NCBI RefSeq assembly: GCF_002900365.1
Contig: NZ_CP025979.1
Location: forward strand, 2,356,001-2,420,000
From: Escherichia marmotae
Lineage (GTDB): Bacteria > Pseudomonadota > Gammaproteobacteria > Enterobacterales > Enterobacteriaceae
Length of the DNA: 64,000 bases
Reading direction: 5' to 3'
Positions within the stretch are counted from its first letter, which is position 1. Every line of letters begins with the position of its first letter. The notes beneath the pieces are model-generated. The model was not told the origin of the DNA, made no database searches, and worked only from the letters and a program-made list of their open reading frames with translations. The position numbers and the translations under genes are program-made. This document shows, in pieces, positions 43,659-53,625 of the stretch.

Positions 43659-46322
43659 TTACGCCAGACGCGGGTTAACTTTATCTGCATCGATGTTGAA
43701 TTTGGCGATTGCGTCAGCAACCACTTTCTTATCGATTTCGCCACGTTTAGCCAGTTCGCCCAGCGCCGCAACCACAACATAGGAAGCATCAACTTCGAAG
43801 TGGTGACGCAGGTTCTCACGGCTGTCGGAACGACCGAAGCCATCAGTACCCAGTACGCGGTAGTCGTCAGCCGGTACGTAAGTACGGACCTGCTCAGCGA
43901 ACAGTTTCATATAGTCGGTAGATGCCACTGCCGGAGCGTCGTTCATCACCTGAGCGATGTACGGAACGCGCGGAGTTTCCAGCGGATGCAGCATGTTCCA
44001 GCGTTCACAATCCTGACCATCACGCGCCAGTTCGGTGAAGGAGGTCACGCTATAAACGTCAGAACCTACGCCGTAATCTTTCGCCAGGATCTGTGCTGCT
44101 TCACGGACGTGGCGCAGGATAGAACCGGAGCCCAGCAGTTGAACTTTACCTTTGCTACCTTCAATGGTTTCGAGTTTGTAGATACCTTTACGGATACCTT
44201 CCTCAGCACCTTCCGGCATTGCCGGCATGTGGTAGTTTTCGTTCAGCGTGGTGATGTAGTAGTAAACGTTCTCTTGTTTTTCACCGTACATACGCTCCAG
44301 ACCATCATGCATGATGACAGCAACTTCGTAAGCGTAAGCCGGGTCGTAAGAGATACAGTTCGGGATAGTCAGCGACTGAATGTGGCTGTGACCATCTTCG
44401 TGCTGCAGACCTTCGCCGTTCAGGGTGGTACGACCGGAAGTACCGCCGATCAGGAAGCCACGCGCCTGCTGGTCGCCAGCCGCCCAGCACAGATCGCCAA
44501 TACGCTGGAATCCGAACATCGAGTAATAGATGTAGAACGGAATCATCGGCAGATTGTTGGTGCTGTAAGAGGTCGCCGCAGCCAGCCAGGAACAACCTGC
44601 GCCCAGCTCGTTGATCCCTTCCTGCAGAATCTGACCTTTCTCGTCTTCTTTATAGTACGCAACCTGCTCGCGATCCTGCGGGGTGTACTGCTGACCGTTC
44701 GGGCTATAGATACCAATCTGACGGAACAGACCTTCCATACCGAAAGTACGCGCTTCGTCAGCGATGATCGGCACAAGTCGGTCTTTGATCGACTTGTTCT
44801 TCAGCATCACGTTCAGGGCACGAACAAAAGCGATAGTGGTGGAGATCTCTTTGCTCTGTTCTTCCAGCAGCGCACCGAAGTCTTGCAGGCTCGGCAGCTC
44901 CAGCTTCTCGGTAAAGTTCGGCTGGCGGCTTGGCAGATAACCGTGCAGTTTCTGACGCTGAGCGTGCAGATAGGTATGCTCTTCAGAACCTTCCGGGAAG
45001 GTGATGTACGGCAGTTTTTCGATATCTGCATCAGACACCGGCACATTGAAACGGTCGCGGATATGGCGCACGCCGTCCATGTTCATTTTCTTAACCTGGT
45101 GCGCAATGTTTTTACCTTCAGCCGCATCGCCCATGCCGTAACCTTTAATGGTATGAGCAAGGATTACTGTCGCTTTGCCTTTGGTTTCCTGCGCTTTCTT
45201 GAATGCAGCGTAGATTTTCTTCGGATCGTGACCGCCACGGTTCAATGCCCAGATCTGCTCGTCAGTCCAGTCTGCAACCAGTGCTGCGGTTTCCGGATAT
45301 TTACCGAAGAAGTGTTCACGAACGTACGCACCATCTTTCGATTTGAAGGTCTGGTAGTCGCCGTCAACGGTTTCGTTCATCAGTTGGATCAGTTTACCGC
45401 TGGTATCTTTACGCAGCAGCTCATCCCAACGGCTACCCCACATCACTTTGATCACGTTCCAGCCAGCACCTTCGAAGATGCCTTCCAGTTCGTTGATGAT
45501 CTTGCCGTTACCGGTGACCGGGCCGTCAAGACGCTGCAGGTTACAGTTGATAACGAAGACCAGGTTATCCAGTTTTTCACGGGTAGCGATGGTGATCGCA
45601 CCTTTGGATTCTGGTTCGTCCATCTCGCCGTCACCAAGGAATGCGTAAACGGTCTGTTTAGAGGTATCTTTCAGGCCACGGTGTTCCAGATATTTCAGGA
45701 ACTTCGCCTGGTAGATAGCACCGATTGGCCCCAGCCCCATAGATACGGTCGGGAACTGCCAGAATTCCGGCATCAGTTTCGGGTGCGGGTAGGAAGAGAG
45801 GCCATTACCGTGGACTTCCTGACGGAAATTATCCAGTTGCTCCTGAGTCAGACGACCTTCCAGGAAAGCTCGTGCGTAAACGCCCGGGGAGATGTGCCCC
45901 TGGAAGTAAACCAGGTCGCCGCCATCCTGCTCGTTGCGTGCACGGAAGAAGTGGTTAAAACACACATCATAAATGGTTGCGGAAGACTGGAAAGACGCCA
46001 TGTGGCCGCCCAGTTCCAGATCTTTTTTGGATGCACGCAGAACCGTCATGATGGCGTTCCAGCGGATAGCTGAACGAATACGGCGTTCCAGTTCCAGATT
46101 ACCCGGATACTCCGGCTGTTCTTCAACGGGGATGGTGTTGATGTAGTTGCTGACGCCGGTGCCTGCGGCTACGTTGACTCCGCCTTTGCGGGCTTCAGCA
46201 AGCAGTTGGTCGATCAGATACTGAGCACGCTCAACACCTTCTTCACGGATGACCGATTCGATCGCCTGGAGCCAGTCGCGAGTTTCGATCGGATCCACGT
46301 CATTTGGGAAACGTTCTGACAT
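43659..46322 (-). CDS. aceE: Pyruvate dehydrogenase E1 component
   Basis: 887-residue thiamin-diphosphate enzyme that decarboxylates pyruvate and acetylates the E2 lipoyl group. The ThDP-binding motif GDGEMDEPES is present, followed at the usual spacing by NCNLQRLDGPVTGNGK. Length is the normal one for E. coli. ATG 46322 is preceded by AAGGAATA. It lies 160 bp after pdhR with a long hairpin between and 14 bp before aceF. Confidence 0.99.
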   Translation of the reverse strand: MSERFPNDVDPIETRDWLQAIESVIREEGVERAQYLIDQLLAEARKGGVNVAAGTGVSNYINTIPVEEQPEYPGNLELERRIRSAIRWNAIMTVLRASKKDLELGGHMASFQSSATIYDVCFNHFFRARNEQDGGDLVYFQGHISPGVYARAFLEGRLTQEQLDNFRQEVHGNGLSSYPHPKLMPEFWQFPTVSMGLGPIGAIYQAKFLKYLEHRGLKDTSKQTVYAFLGDGEMDEPESKGAITIATREKLDNLVFVINCNLQRLDGPVTGNGKIINELEGIFEGAGWNVIKVMWGSRWDELLRKDTSGKLIQLMNETVDGDYQTFKSKDGAYVREHFFGKYPETAALVADWTDEQIWALNRGGHDPKKIYAAFKKAQETKGKATVILAHTIKGYGMGDAAEGKNIAHQVKKMNMDGVRHIRDRFNVPVSDADIEKLPYITFPEGSEEHTYLHAQRQKLHGYLPSRQPNFTEKLELPSLQDFGALLEEQSKEISTTIAFVRALNVMLKNKSIKDRLVPIIADEARTFGMEGLFRQIGIYSPNGQQYTPQDREQVAYYKEDEKGQILQEGINELGAGCSWLAAATSYSTNNLPMIPFYIYYSMFGFQRIGDLCWAAGDQQARGFLIGGTSGRTTLNGEGLQHEDGHSHIQSLTIPNCISYDPAYAYEVAVIMHDGLERMYGEKQENVYYYITTLNENYHMPAMPEGAEEGIRKGIYKLETIEGSKGKVQLLGSGSILRHVREAAQILAKDYGVGSDVYSVTSFTELARDGQDCERWNMLHPLETPRVPYIAQVMNDAPAVASTDYMKLFAEQVRTYVPADDYRVLGTDGFGRSDSRENLRHHFEVDASYVVVAALGELAKRGEIDKKVVADAIAKFNIDADKVNPRLA

Positions 46323-46361
46323 GGGTTATTCCTTATCTATCTAATAACGTTGAGTTTTCTG

Positions 46362-46409
46362 GAACCTGTCCCATTGAACTCTCGCTGGAAAGCTCAATAA
46401 GACAGGTTC
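46362..46409 (-). promoter_or_regulatory. Long imperfect hairpin between pdhR and aceE
   Basis: A nine-base-pair outer stem, GAACCTGTC (46362-46370) with GACAGGTTC (46401-46409), continues after a small internal loop into ATTGA/TCAAT and further short stems closed near 46384-46387. There is no T-run, so it is more likely an RNA-processing or stability element than a terminator. Confidence 0.6.
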
Positions 46410-46482
46410 TACGTTTAGTTGCTGCGCTTTTATATGCGCTTGATTTACAACATCTTCTGGCTAATTTTCACCAGAAAAATCA

Positions 46483-47247
46483 CTAATTCTTTCGTTGCTC
46501 CAGACGGCGCAGAGAACGCTCACGGCGGCTCTCCTCACGGCTTCTGTCGAGCAAGATTTCTTCGATAAAGGCCAGATGGCGATGCGATGCTTCGCGCGCT
46601 TCTTCTGGCTTACCGGCCATAATTGCTTCGAATATGCGAGTGCGGTGACTACTCACCAGCGGCAGCATCTCTCGACGCGAATAGAGCAATTCGAAGTTTT
46701 GACGGACATTCTGGGCCAACATCGGCTCCATACACCTTAGCAGATGAAGCAAAACCACATTGTGGGCCGCTTCGGTGACGGCAATCTGATACTGGAGTAC
46801 GGCGTTTGATTCCGCGTCCAGATCGCCAGACTGCTGCGCCAGCTCTATGGCGTGGTGGAGTTCACGAATGCGTTCCTTGTCTTCATCGGTACTACGCAAC
46901 GCGGCGTAATAGGCGGCTATGCCTTCCAGGGCGTGTCGTGTTTCGAGCAAGTCGTATTGTGATTCAGGATGGTCGGAGAGCAGCTCCACCAGCGGATCGC
47001 TGAAGCTTTGCCAGAGGCTGCTCTGGACAAAAGTGCCGCCACCCTGGCGACGAAGCAACAAGCCCTTCGCTTCGAGACGTTGAATCGCCTCACGCAAGGA
47101 GGGACGGGAGACGTCGAACTGTTTCGCCAGTTCGCGTTCCGGTGGGAGTTTTTCACCAGGGCGAAGGGTGCCCTCGAGGATCAAAAACTCCAGTTGCTGC
47201 TCAATCACATCGGAGAGTTTTGGTTGGCGGATTTTGCTGTAGGCCAT
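46483..47247 (-). CDS. pdhR: Transcriptional repressor of the pyruvate dehydrogenase operon
   Basis: 254-residue GntR/FadR-type repressor released by pyruvate. The N-terminal winged helix has [26 protein letters not shown] (residues about 37-62). The C-terminal FCD domain binds pyruvate. ATG 47247 gives the known start ([10 protein letters not shown]); the frame opens 33 bases earlier. It is first in pdhR-aceE-aceF-lpd and autoregulates through the operator at 47280-47294. It also controls respiratory and division genes. Confidence 0.98.
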
Positions 47248-47279
47248 GAGTTCCTGTCTTAAGCCACTTGCCGAAGTCA

Positions 47280-47294
47280 ATTGGTCTTACCAAT
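47280..47294 (-). promoter_or_regulatory. PdhR operator
   Basis: ATTGGTCTTACCAAT is a perfect inverted repeat matching the PdhR consensus ATTGGTNNNACCAAT, 33 bp upstream of the pdhR start codon. Confidence 0.93.
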
Positions 47295-47786
47295 TTCATG
47301 TCTGTGACGCTAAAGTAACAAAGTATTCACCTTATGTCTATACAGGTTTTGATTGAAATCATGAAACTGTGCACATTTTAACAACTTGACATATATAGCG
47401 TTTCAAAGTTGTAACTATGCACAAATGTAGGCTTTACGTGAGCAAGGTTTTTTTAACGATTATTAAACTATAAAAATCCGAATTGAACCGATTCACTTAC
47501 CAATTTTTCGATTTTTAATTCAATAAAAATGAATTTATATTCTTTGTTATGGGTGGGATTGTTTGAGACTGGTCTTTACAAATGGTTTCTTTTTAGACAA
47601 CCCATCTTCAACCATGCATAAAGCGGGTGCATTCGCTGCCGCATACCATTATTCTTTATCTGACGGAAGTCTTTTTGTAACAATTCAAACTTCCAAGTTG
47701 TAAACAAATTAATACAACAAACGGAATTGCAAACTTACACACGCATCACTGCGTAGATCAAAAAAACAATCACCGCACGAGGTTTC
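47295..47786. promoter_or_regulatory. Divergent pdhR-aroP control region
   Basis: About 490 bp, AT-rich, with no credible ORF. It holds the pdh promoter and the aroP promoters. TGTAAACAAATTAATACA (47699-47716) resembles a TyrR box (TGTAAA-N6-TTTACA); a weaker match begins near 47675. E. coli aroP is known to be repressed by TyrR, but I cannot place the start sites from sequence. Confidence 0.5.
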
Positions 47787-49160
47787 ATGATGGAAGGTCA
47801 ACAGCACGGCGAGCAGCTAAAGCGCGGCCTTAAAAACCGCCATATTCAGCTTATCGCGCTGGGTGGCGCGATAGGGACCGGGCTATTCCTGGGAAGCGCC
47901 TCCGTAATACAGTCCGCAGGGCCAGGGATCATTCTGGGTTACGCCATTGCTGGTTTTATCGCCTTTCTGATCATGCGTCAGCTAGGTGAAATGGTGGTCG
48001 AAGAACCTGTAGCAGGCTCCTTCAGCCACTTTGCTTATAAATACTGGGGGAGCTTTGCTGGCTTCGCCTCAGGCTGGAACTACTGGGTATTGTACGTATT
48101 AGTTGCCATGGCGGAGCTTACTGCCGTCGGCAAATACATTCAGTTCTGGTATCCGGATATCCCAACCTGGGCTTCTGCCGCCGTGTTCTTTGTGGTGATC
48201 AACGCCATCAACCTGACCAACGTTAAAGTGTTTGGCGAGATGGAGTTCTGGTTTGCCATTATCAAAGTTATCGCGGTGGTGGCGATGATCATCTTCGGCG
48301 GCTGGCTGCTGTTCAGTGGCAACGGCGGTCCGCAAGCGACCGTCCGTAACCTCTGGGAACAGGGCGGATTCCTGCCGCACGGCTTCACCGGGCTGGTGAT
48401 GATGATGGCGATTATCATGTTCTCGTTTGGTGGTCTGGAGCTAGTGGGGATCACCGCCGCAGAAGCCGATAACCCGGAGCAAAGCATCCCGAAAGCAACC
48501 AATCAGGTTATCTACCGCATCCTGATTTTCTACATTGGTTCGTTAGCCGTCCTGCTCTCACTGATGCCGTGGACGCGCGTTACCGCTGATACCAGTCCAT
48601 TCGTGTTGATCTTCCATGAACTGGGCGACACCTTTGTGGCTAACGCCCTGAATATCGTGGTGTTGACGGCGGCACTTTCCGTGTACAACAGTTGCGTCTA
48701 CTGCAACAGCCGTATGCTGTTTGGTCTGGCACAACAGGGAAATGCACCGAAAATGCTCGCTTCCGTCGATAAACGCGGCGTACCGGTCAACACCATTCTG
48801 GTATCTGCGCTGGTTACGGCATTGTGCGTACTGATTAACTACCTTGCCCCAGAGTCCGCATTCGGACTGTTAATGGCGCTGGTGGTTTCCGCTCTGGTAA
48901 TCAACTGGGCGATGATAAGTCTTGCGCACATGAAATTCCGTCGTGCCAAACAAGCACAAGGTGTGGCTACCCGCTTCCCTGCCCTGCTCTATCCGCTGGG
49001 TAACTGGATCTGCCTGCTGTTTATGGCGACGGTACTGGTAATTATGCTGATGACGCCGGGGATGGCGATTTCGGTTTACCTGATCCCGGTATGGCTGGTG
49101 GTGTTAGGCATCGGCTATCTGTTTAAAGAGAAAACCGCAAAAGCAGTAAAAGCGCATTAA
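47787..49160 (+). CDS. aroP: Aromatic amino acid permease
   Basis: 457-residue inner-membrane symporter of the amino acid-polyamine-organocation family for Phe, Tyr and Trp. Twelve hydrophobic segments are visible. The first segment holds the family signature GGAIGTGLFLGS. ATG 47787 follows CACGAGG; the Met-Met start leaves the codon at 47790 as an alternative. A perfect hairpin follows in the convergent gap with ampE. Confidence 0.97.
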   Translation: MMEGQQHGEQLKRGLKNRHIQLIALGGAIGTGLFLGSASVIQSAGPGIILGYAIAGFIAFLIMRQLGEMVVEEPVAGSFSHFAYKYWGSFAGFASGWNYWVLYVLVAMAELTAVGKYIQFWYPDIPTWASAAVFFVVINAINLTNVKVFGEMEFWFAIIKVIAVVAMIIFGGWLLFSGNGGPQATVRNLWEQGGFLPHGFTGLVMMMAIIMFSFGGLELVGITAAEADNPEQSIPKATNQVIYRILIFYIGSLAVLLSLMPWTRVTADTSPFVLIFHELGDTFVANALNIVVLTAALSVYNSCVYCNSRMLFGLAQQGNAPKMLASVDKRGVPVNTILVSALVTALCVLINYLAPESAFGLLMALVVSALVINWAMISLAHMKFRRAKQAQGVATRFPALLYPLGNWICLLFMATVLVIMLMTPGMAISVYLIPVWLVVLGIGYLFKEKTAKAVKAH

Positions 49161-49169
49161 CCTCTCTCC

Positions 49170-49194
49170 GCCCTCACCCTGTCTGGGTGAGGGC
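49170..49194. terminator. Bidirectional hairpin between aroP and ampE
   Basis: GCCCTCACCC (49170-49179) pairs perfectly with GGGTGAGGGC (49185-49194) with a five-base loop. It serves both converging genes. The sequence is of the boxC-like type. Confidence 0.8.
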
Positions 49195-49202
49195 AACAAT
49201 CT

Positions 49203-50057
49203 TTACACCAATGTCCCGTAAATCGTCAGTAGCGCAATCACTACCACGACCACAAACGAGGTTTTCTTCGCCATTGAAACTGCTGCTTTCGGTGTCTCCA
49301 CCTTATCGACATGCGGTTCACGCGCCAGAGAGAACTGCGCCAGACGCGTTAACACCTGATATTGCGAAGTATAGAAATCGGCCAGCGAAGCAAACCAGGC
49401 AGGTAACGCTTTCTCACCGTGGCCGATCAAGGCATAAACCACACCCGCAAGGCGAACCGGCACCCAATCCGCGACATGAAGCACTGCATCAATCCCCGAC
49501 TGTAAACGATGATGCGGCGTCTGGTAACGCGCCAGCCAGTATTGCCATGCGCGCAAAAACGCATACCCCATCAGCGTAACTGGCCCCCAACTTCCCCCCA
49601 CAATCAACCAGAACAGCGGTGCCAGGTAAAAACGAAAGTTAATCCACAGCAGTGCATTTTGCAGTTCCCGCAAGTATTCACGTTCATCGCAGCCTGCAGG
49701 GACGCCGTGAATCATAGTGAGTTCGCCAGCCATTGTGGAACGGGCATGGCTATCATTACGTGAAGCGGCTGCCAGATAAGCATGATAATGAAGACGAACT
49801 TTACCTGCGCCAATACACAGCAAACCAATCAGCAGCCACACCAGCAGCGTCGGAACGTTGAACAATAGCCCATGCAACGCGCGCAACAGCAAAAAAGTCA
49901 CCCCCATCGCAATAATGGTCATACCTAACGTGCGCCCGAGTGAAAAATGTTTCACCCGCCGAAAGAACGCTTCAAGGCGGTGATCAAACTGCCAGTGCTC
50001 GCCCAACTTAAACAGGCGCTCAAAAATTAACACCAGTAAGGTTGTGAATAGCGTCAT
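49203..50057 (-). CDS. ampE: Inner-membrane protein AmpE
   Basis: 284-residue membrane protein with about four hydrophobic segments, encoded after ampD in a bicistronic operon. A role in sensing beta-lactam stress has been suggested but its activity is not established. The start ATG 50057 overlaps the ampD stop by four bases (50054-50057), which indicates translational coupling. The C-terminal hydrophobic anchor (SFVVVVVIALLTIYGTLV) is clear. Confidence 0.95.
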   Translation of the reverse strand: MTLFTTLLVLIFERLFKLGEHWQFDHRLEAFFRRVKHFSLGRTLGMTIIAMGVTFLLLRALHGLLFNVPTLLVWLLIGLLCIGAGKVRLHYHAYLAAASRNDSHARSTMAGELTMIHGVPAGCDEREYLRELQNALLWINFRFYLAPLFWLIVGGSWGPVTLMGYAFLRAWQYWLARYQTPHHRLQSGIDAVLHVADWVPVRLAGVVYALIGHGEKALPAWFASLADFYTSQYQVLTRLAQFSLAREPHVDKVETPKAAVSMAKKTSFVVVVVIALLTIYGTLV

Positions 50058-50605
50058 GTTGTCTCCTTGCTGACCAGCGCGCGAAACCGTGCCCAATCAA
50101 ATGCAGGACCAGGATCGGTTTTACGATCCGGCGCAATATCGCAATGCCCCGTCATGTTATTAGCAATAGCTGGATAGCGATCAATCAGCGCCCGAGTGAC
50201 CGCCGCCAGTTGCTGATACTGCGCATCGGTGTAAGCCAGCGTATCGGTGCCTTCCAGCTCAATCCCAATAGAAAAATCATTACAGCGTTCACGACCTTGA
50301 TACTGAGAGACACCCGCGTGCCAGGCGCGTTTATCGAAAGGAACATACTGGACAATTTCACCATCACGGCGAATCAAACAGTGAGCGGAAACGCGCAAAT
50401 GAGCTATCTCAGCAAAGAAGGGATGCGCCTGCGGATCAATAGTTCCGGTGAATAATGCGTCGATCCACGGGCCGCCAAACTCACCTGGCGGCAGGCTAAT
50501 ATTGTGCACCACCAGCAGGGTGGGAACTTCGTCATCCGGGCGACAATCGTAATGAGGCGAGGGAACGCGGCGCGCGCCGGTCAGCCACCCCTGTTCTAAC
50601 AACAT
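50054..50605 (-). CDS. ampD: 1,6-anhydro-N-acetylmuramyl-L-alanine amidase
   Basis: 183-residue cytoplasmic zinc amidase that cleaves anhydro-muropeptides in cell-wall recycling; its loss leads to AmpC induction in bacteria with ampR. Zinc ligands His34, His154 and Asp164 are present, along with Lys162 (VVHNISL; GHCDIAPDRKTDPG). The start ATG 50605 has AGGAGATC upstream. It is divergent from nadC (87 bp between starts). Confidence 0.98.
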   Translation of the reverse strand: MLLEQGWLTGARRVPSPHYDCRPDDEVPTLLVVHNISLPPGEFGGPWIDALFTGTIDPQAHPFFAEIAHLRVSAHCLIRRDGEIVQYVPFDKRAWHAGVSQYQGRERCNDFSIGIELEGTDTLAYTDAQYQQLAAVTRALIDRYPAIANNMTGHCDIAPDRKTDPGPAFDWARFRALVSKETT

Positions 50606-50692
50606 GCAGGATCTCCTTATATGTGGTGCTAATATCTGGTTCAGAGTAGCATGTTTCTACCTTATGATTCGTTAGCTATCTGGAGTTTTAAC

Positions 50693-51586
50693 ATGCCGCC
50701 TCGCCGCTATAACCCTGACACCCGACGTGACGAGCTGCTGGAACGCATTAATCTCGATATACCCAGCGCGGTGGCCCAGGCGCTGCGGGAAGATTTAGGC
50801 GGAACAGTCGATGCCAACAATGATATTACGGCAAAACTTTTACCGGAAAATTCTCGCTCTCATGCAACAGTGATCACCCGCGAGAATGGCGTATTTTGCG
50901 GCAAACGCTGGGTTGAAGAGGTGTTTATTCAACTGGCTGGTGACGATGTCACCATTATCTGGCATGTGGATGACGGTGATGTCATCAACGCCAATCAACT
51001 CCTTTTCGAACTTGAAGGCCCCTCCCGCGTGCTGTTAACGGGTGAACGCACGGCGCTCAATTTTGTACAAACCCTTTCTGGGGTTGCCAGTAAGGTTCGC
51101 CACTATGTCAAACTGCTGGAAGGCACCAACACGCAGTTGCTGGATACTCGCAAAACCTTGCCCGGTCTGCGTTCGGCTCTGAAATATGCGGTACTTTGCG
51201 GCGGCGGAGCGAATCACCGCCTGGGACTTTCTGACGCCTTCCTGATTAAAGAAAACCATATTATTGCCTCTGGCTCAGTACGTCAGGCGGTCGAAAAAGC
51301 GTCCTGGCTGCACCCGGATGCGCCAGTAGAAGTCGAAGTCGAGGATCTGGAAGAACTTGATGAAGCCCTGAAATCAGGTGCCGATATCATCATGCTGGAT
51401 AACTTCGAAACAGAACAAATGCGCGAAGCTGTCAAACGTACCAATGGTAAGGCGCTGCTGGAAGTTTCGGGTAACGTCACCGACAAAACTCTGCGCGAAT
51501 TTGCCGAAACAGGCGTGGACTTTATCTCTGTCGGCGCACTGACCAAACACGTACAGGCACTCGACCTTTCAATGCGTTTTCGCTAA
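50693..51586 (+). CDS. nadC: Nicotinate-nucleotide pyrophosphorylase (carboxylating)
   Basis: 297-residue enzyme that makes nicotinate mononucleotide from quinolinate and PRPP in NAD synthesis. Conserved: the basic quinolinate site TRKTLPGLR, KENHI and EVEVEDLEELDEAL. ATG 50693 is preceded by TGGAG; an in-frame codon at 50651 would add 14 residues that are not part of the family. Transcribed away from ampD. A 14-bp perfect hairpin follows the gene. Confidence 0.97.
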   Translation: MPPRRYNPDTRRDELLERINLDIPSAVAQALREDLGGTVDANNDITAKLLPENSRSHATVITRENGVFCGKRWVEEVFIQLAGDDVTIIWHVDDGDVINANQLLFELEGPSRVLLTGERTALNFVQTLSGVASKVRHYVKLLEGTNTQLLDTRKTLPGLRSALKYAVLCGGGANHRLGLSDAFLIKENHIIASGSVRQAVEKASWLHPDAPVEVEVEDLEELDEALKSGADIIMLDNFETEQMREAVKRTNGKALLEVSGNVTDKTLREFAETGVDFISVGALTKHVQALDLSMRFR

Positions 51587-51594
51587 TTGCTGAC

Positions 51595-51628
51595 AGATTC
51601 ATCCGCTCCGTAGCGAGCGGATGAATCT
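51595..51628 (+). terminator. nadC hairpin
   Basis: AGATTCATCCGCTC (51595-51608) pairs perfectly with GAGCGGATGAATCT (51615-51628), loop CGTAGC. The T-run is weak. It separates nadC from the ppdD-hofBC operon. Confidence 0.75.
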
Positions 51629-51789
51629 TACCTTCTCCAACTTTCTTCGTAACGCCTCGCAAATATCTTGTCTTTCACTGCAACATAATAAAAAACCTCG
51701 GAACCCGCCTTCCCGTTTCGTTTTTTGCCCCTCGCCTGTGCCGATGGCGTTTGCCAAAGTAGCGCCAACGAAATCAAGGAGCGAAACAG

Positions 51790-52230
51790 ATGGACAAACA
51801 ACGCGGCTTTACACTCATCGAACTAATGGTAGTTATTGGCATTATTGCCATTTTAAGCGCCATTGGTATTCCCGCTTATCAGAACTACCTGCGCAAAGCA
51901 GCGCTCACCGACATGCTGCAAACCTTTGTGCCTTACCGCACCGCCGTAGAATTATGCGCACTGGAGCATGGCGGATTAGATACCTGCGACGGCGGCAGTA
52001 ACGGCATCCCCTCGCCCACCACCACTCGCTATGTCTCTGCTATGAGTGTGGCAAAAGGCGTGGTGTCGCTGACAGGACAAGAGAGCCTCAATGGGTTAAG
52101 CGTCATCATGACACCAGGTTGGGATAACGCCAACGGCGTCACCGGCTGGACGCGCAACTGCAATATTCAAAGTGACAGCGCGTTGCAGCAAGCCTGCGAA
52201 GATGTCTTCCGCTTTGATGACGCCAACTAA
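51790..52230 (+). CDS. ppdD: Type IV major prepilin-like protein PpdD
   Basis: 146-residue class IVa prepilin. The short basic leader MDKQRG is cut by a prepilin peptidase before Phe7; the mature N-terminus FTLIELMVVIGIIAILSAIG is canonical, with Glu5 of the mature chain. Two Cys pairs (ELCALEHGGLDTC; NCNIQ...QAC) may form disulfides. PpdD of enterohaemorrhagic E. coli assembles into pili; K-12 does so poorly under laboratory conditions. ATG 51790 follows AAGGAGCG. It forms a unit with hofB (9 bp) and hofC. Confidence 0.97.
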   Translation: MDKQRGFTLIELMVVIGIIAILSAIGIPAYQNYLRKAALTDMLQTFVPYRTAVELCALEHGGLDTCDGGSNGIPSPTTTRYVSAMSVAKGVVSLTGQESLNGLSVIMTPGWDNANGVTGWTRNCNIQSDSALQQACEDVFRFDDAN

Positions 52231-52239
52231 GGAGCGGCA

Positions 52240-53625
52240 ATGAATATTTCACAGCTCACCGCTCTGTGCCTGCGTTACCAGGGCGTCTTGCTGGATGCCA
52301 GCGAAGAGGTGGTTCATGTTGCGGTGGTCGATGCGCCCTCACATGAGTTACTTGACGCTTTGCATTTCGCTACTACCAAACGCATTGAGATCACCTGCTG
52401 GACACGCCAGCAGATGGAAGGCCACGCCAGCCGGTCACAACATAGGTTGCCCGTAGCAGCCCCGGAAAAATATCAGCCCAAAACAGAATTGCTGACTCAA
52501 ACGTTACAATCTGCACTCGAACAACGCGCTTCTGATATTCATATCGAACCAGCGGACAATAGCTACCGCATCCGCTTACGCATCGACGGCGTGTTGCATC
52601 CTTTACCAGATGTTCCACTGGATGCCGGAATAGCATTAACCGCCAGATTAAAAGTGCTGGGAAGCCTGGATATTGCGGAACATCGCCTGCCGCAGGATGG
52701 GCAATTCACTGTCGAACTGGCGGGTAACACAGTCTCATTTCGCATTGCTACCTTGCCATGTCGGGGCGGTGAAAAAGTGGTATTGCGGCTGTTACAGCAG
52801 GTGGACCAGGCGCTGGATGTCAACACGCTGGGAATGCAGCAGTTACAACTGGCGGACTTTGCTCATGCCCTACAACAACCACAAGGGCTGGTGTTGGTTA
52901 CCGGTCCTACCGGTAGCGGTAAAACGGTCACACTTTATAGCGCTCTGCAAACGCTGAATACCGCCGATATTAATATTTGCAGCGTCGAAGATCCGGTGGA
53001 GATCCCCATCGCAGGGCTTAACCAGACGCAAATCCATCCGCGTGCTGGTCTTACCTTTCAGGGGGTTTTGCGTGCGTTATTACGTCAGGATCCCGATGTC
53101 ATCATGATCGGAGAGATCCGTGATGGTGAAACGGCAGAAATTGCCATTAAAGCCGCACAAACGGGTCACCTGGTGTTGTCCACGCTACACACCAACTCTA
53201 CCTGCGAAACACTGGTGCGTTTACAGCAAATGGGAGTTGCCCGCTGGATGCTCTCATCAGCACTCACGCTGGTGGTAGCCCAACGTCTGGTTCGCAAACT
53301 TTGCCCGCATTGTCGCCTGCAGCAAGGGGAAGCAATCCGCCTTCCAGGCAATTTATGGTCATCTTCGTTGCCCCGCTGGCAAGCACCTGGTTGTAAACAT
53401 TGCTACCACGGTTTTTATGGCCGCACGGCCTTATTTGAAGTGTTGCCCATAACACCTGTCATACGCCAGCTCATTTCCGCTAATACCGACGTTGAATCGC
53501 TGGAAACGCACGCCCGACAAACTGGAATGCACACGCTTTTTGAAAACGGCTGCCTAGCCGTGGAACAAGGTTTAACCACCTTTGAAGAGTTAATCCGCGT
53601 ATTGGGGATGCCACATGGCGAGTAA
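52240..53625 (+). CDS. hofB: Type IV pilus assembly ATPase HofB
   Basis: 461-residue member of the GspE/PilB family of hexameric assembly ATPases. Walker A is GPTGSGKT (Gly222 to Thr229); the Asp box is in EDPVEIPIAG; Walker B is DPDVIMIGEIRDGETAEIA; and the His box is TGHLVLSTLHTNS. A zinc-binding tetracysteine (CPHC, CKHC) is at the C-terminal third. The last 11 bases overlap hofC (53615-53625). It drives polymerisation of PpdD with the platform protein HofC. Confidence 0.96.
   Translation: MNISQLTALCLRYQGVLLDASEEVVHVAVVDAPSHELLDALHFATTKRIEITCWTRQQMEGHASRSQHRLPVAAPEKYQPKTELLTQTLQSALEQRASDIHIEPADNSYRIRLRIDGVLHPLPDVPLDAGIALTARLKVLGSLDIAEHRLPQDGQFTVELAGNTVSFRIATLPCRGGEKVVLRLLQQVDQALDVNTLGMQQLQLADFAHALQQPQGLVLVTGPTGSGKTVTLYSALQTLNTADINICSVEDPVEIPIAGLNQTQIHPRAGLTFQGVLRALLRQDPDVIMIGEIRDGETAEIAIKAAQTGHLVLSTLHTNSTCETLVRLQQMGVARWMLSSALTLVVAQRLVRKLCPHCRLQQGEAIRLPGNLWSSSLPRWQAPGCKHCYHGFYGRTALFEVLPITPVIRQLISANTDVESLETHARQTGMHTLFENGCLAVEQGLTTFEELIRVLGMPHGE

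Noticed and set aside
43800..46073. 757-codon open frame antisense to aceE
   Set aside because: It mirrors a highly expressed, strongly codon-biased gene; antisense frames of such genes are often open. No ribosome-binding site, family motif or plausible composition.
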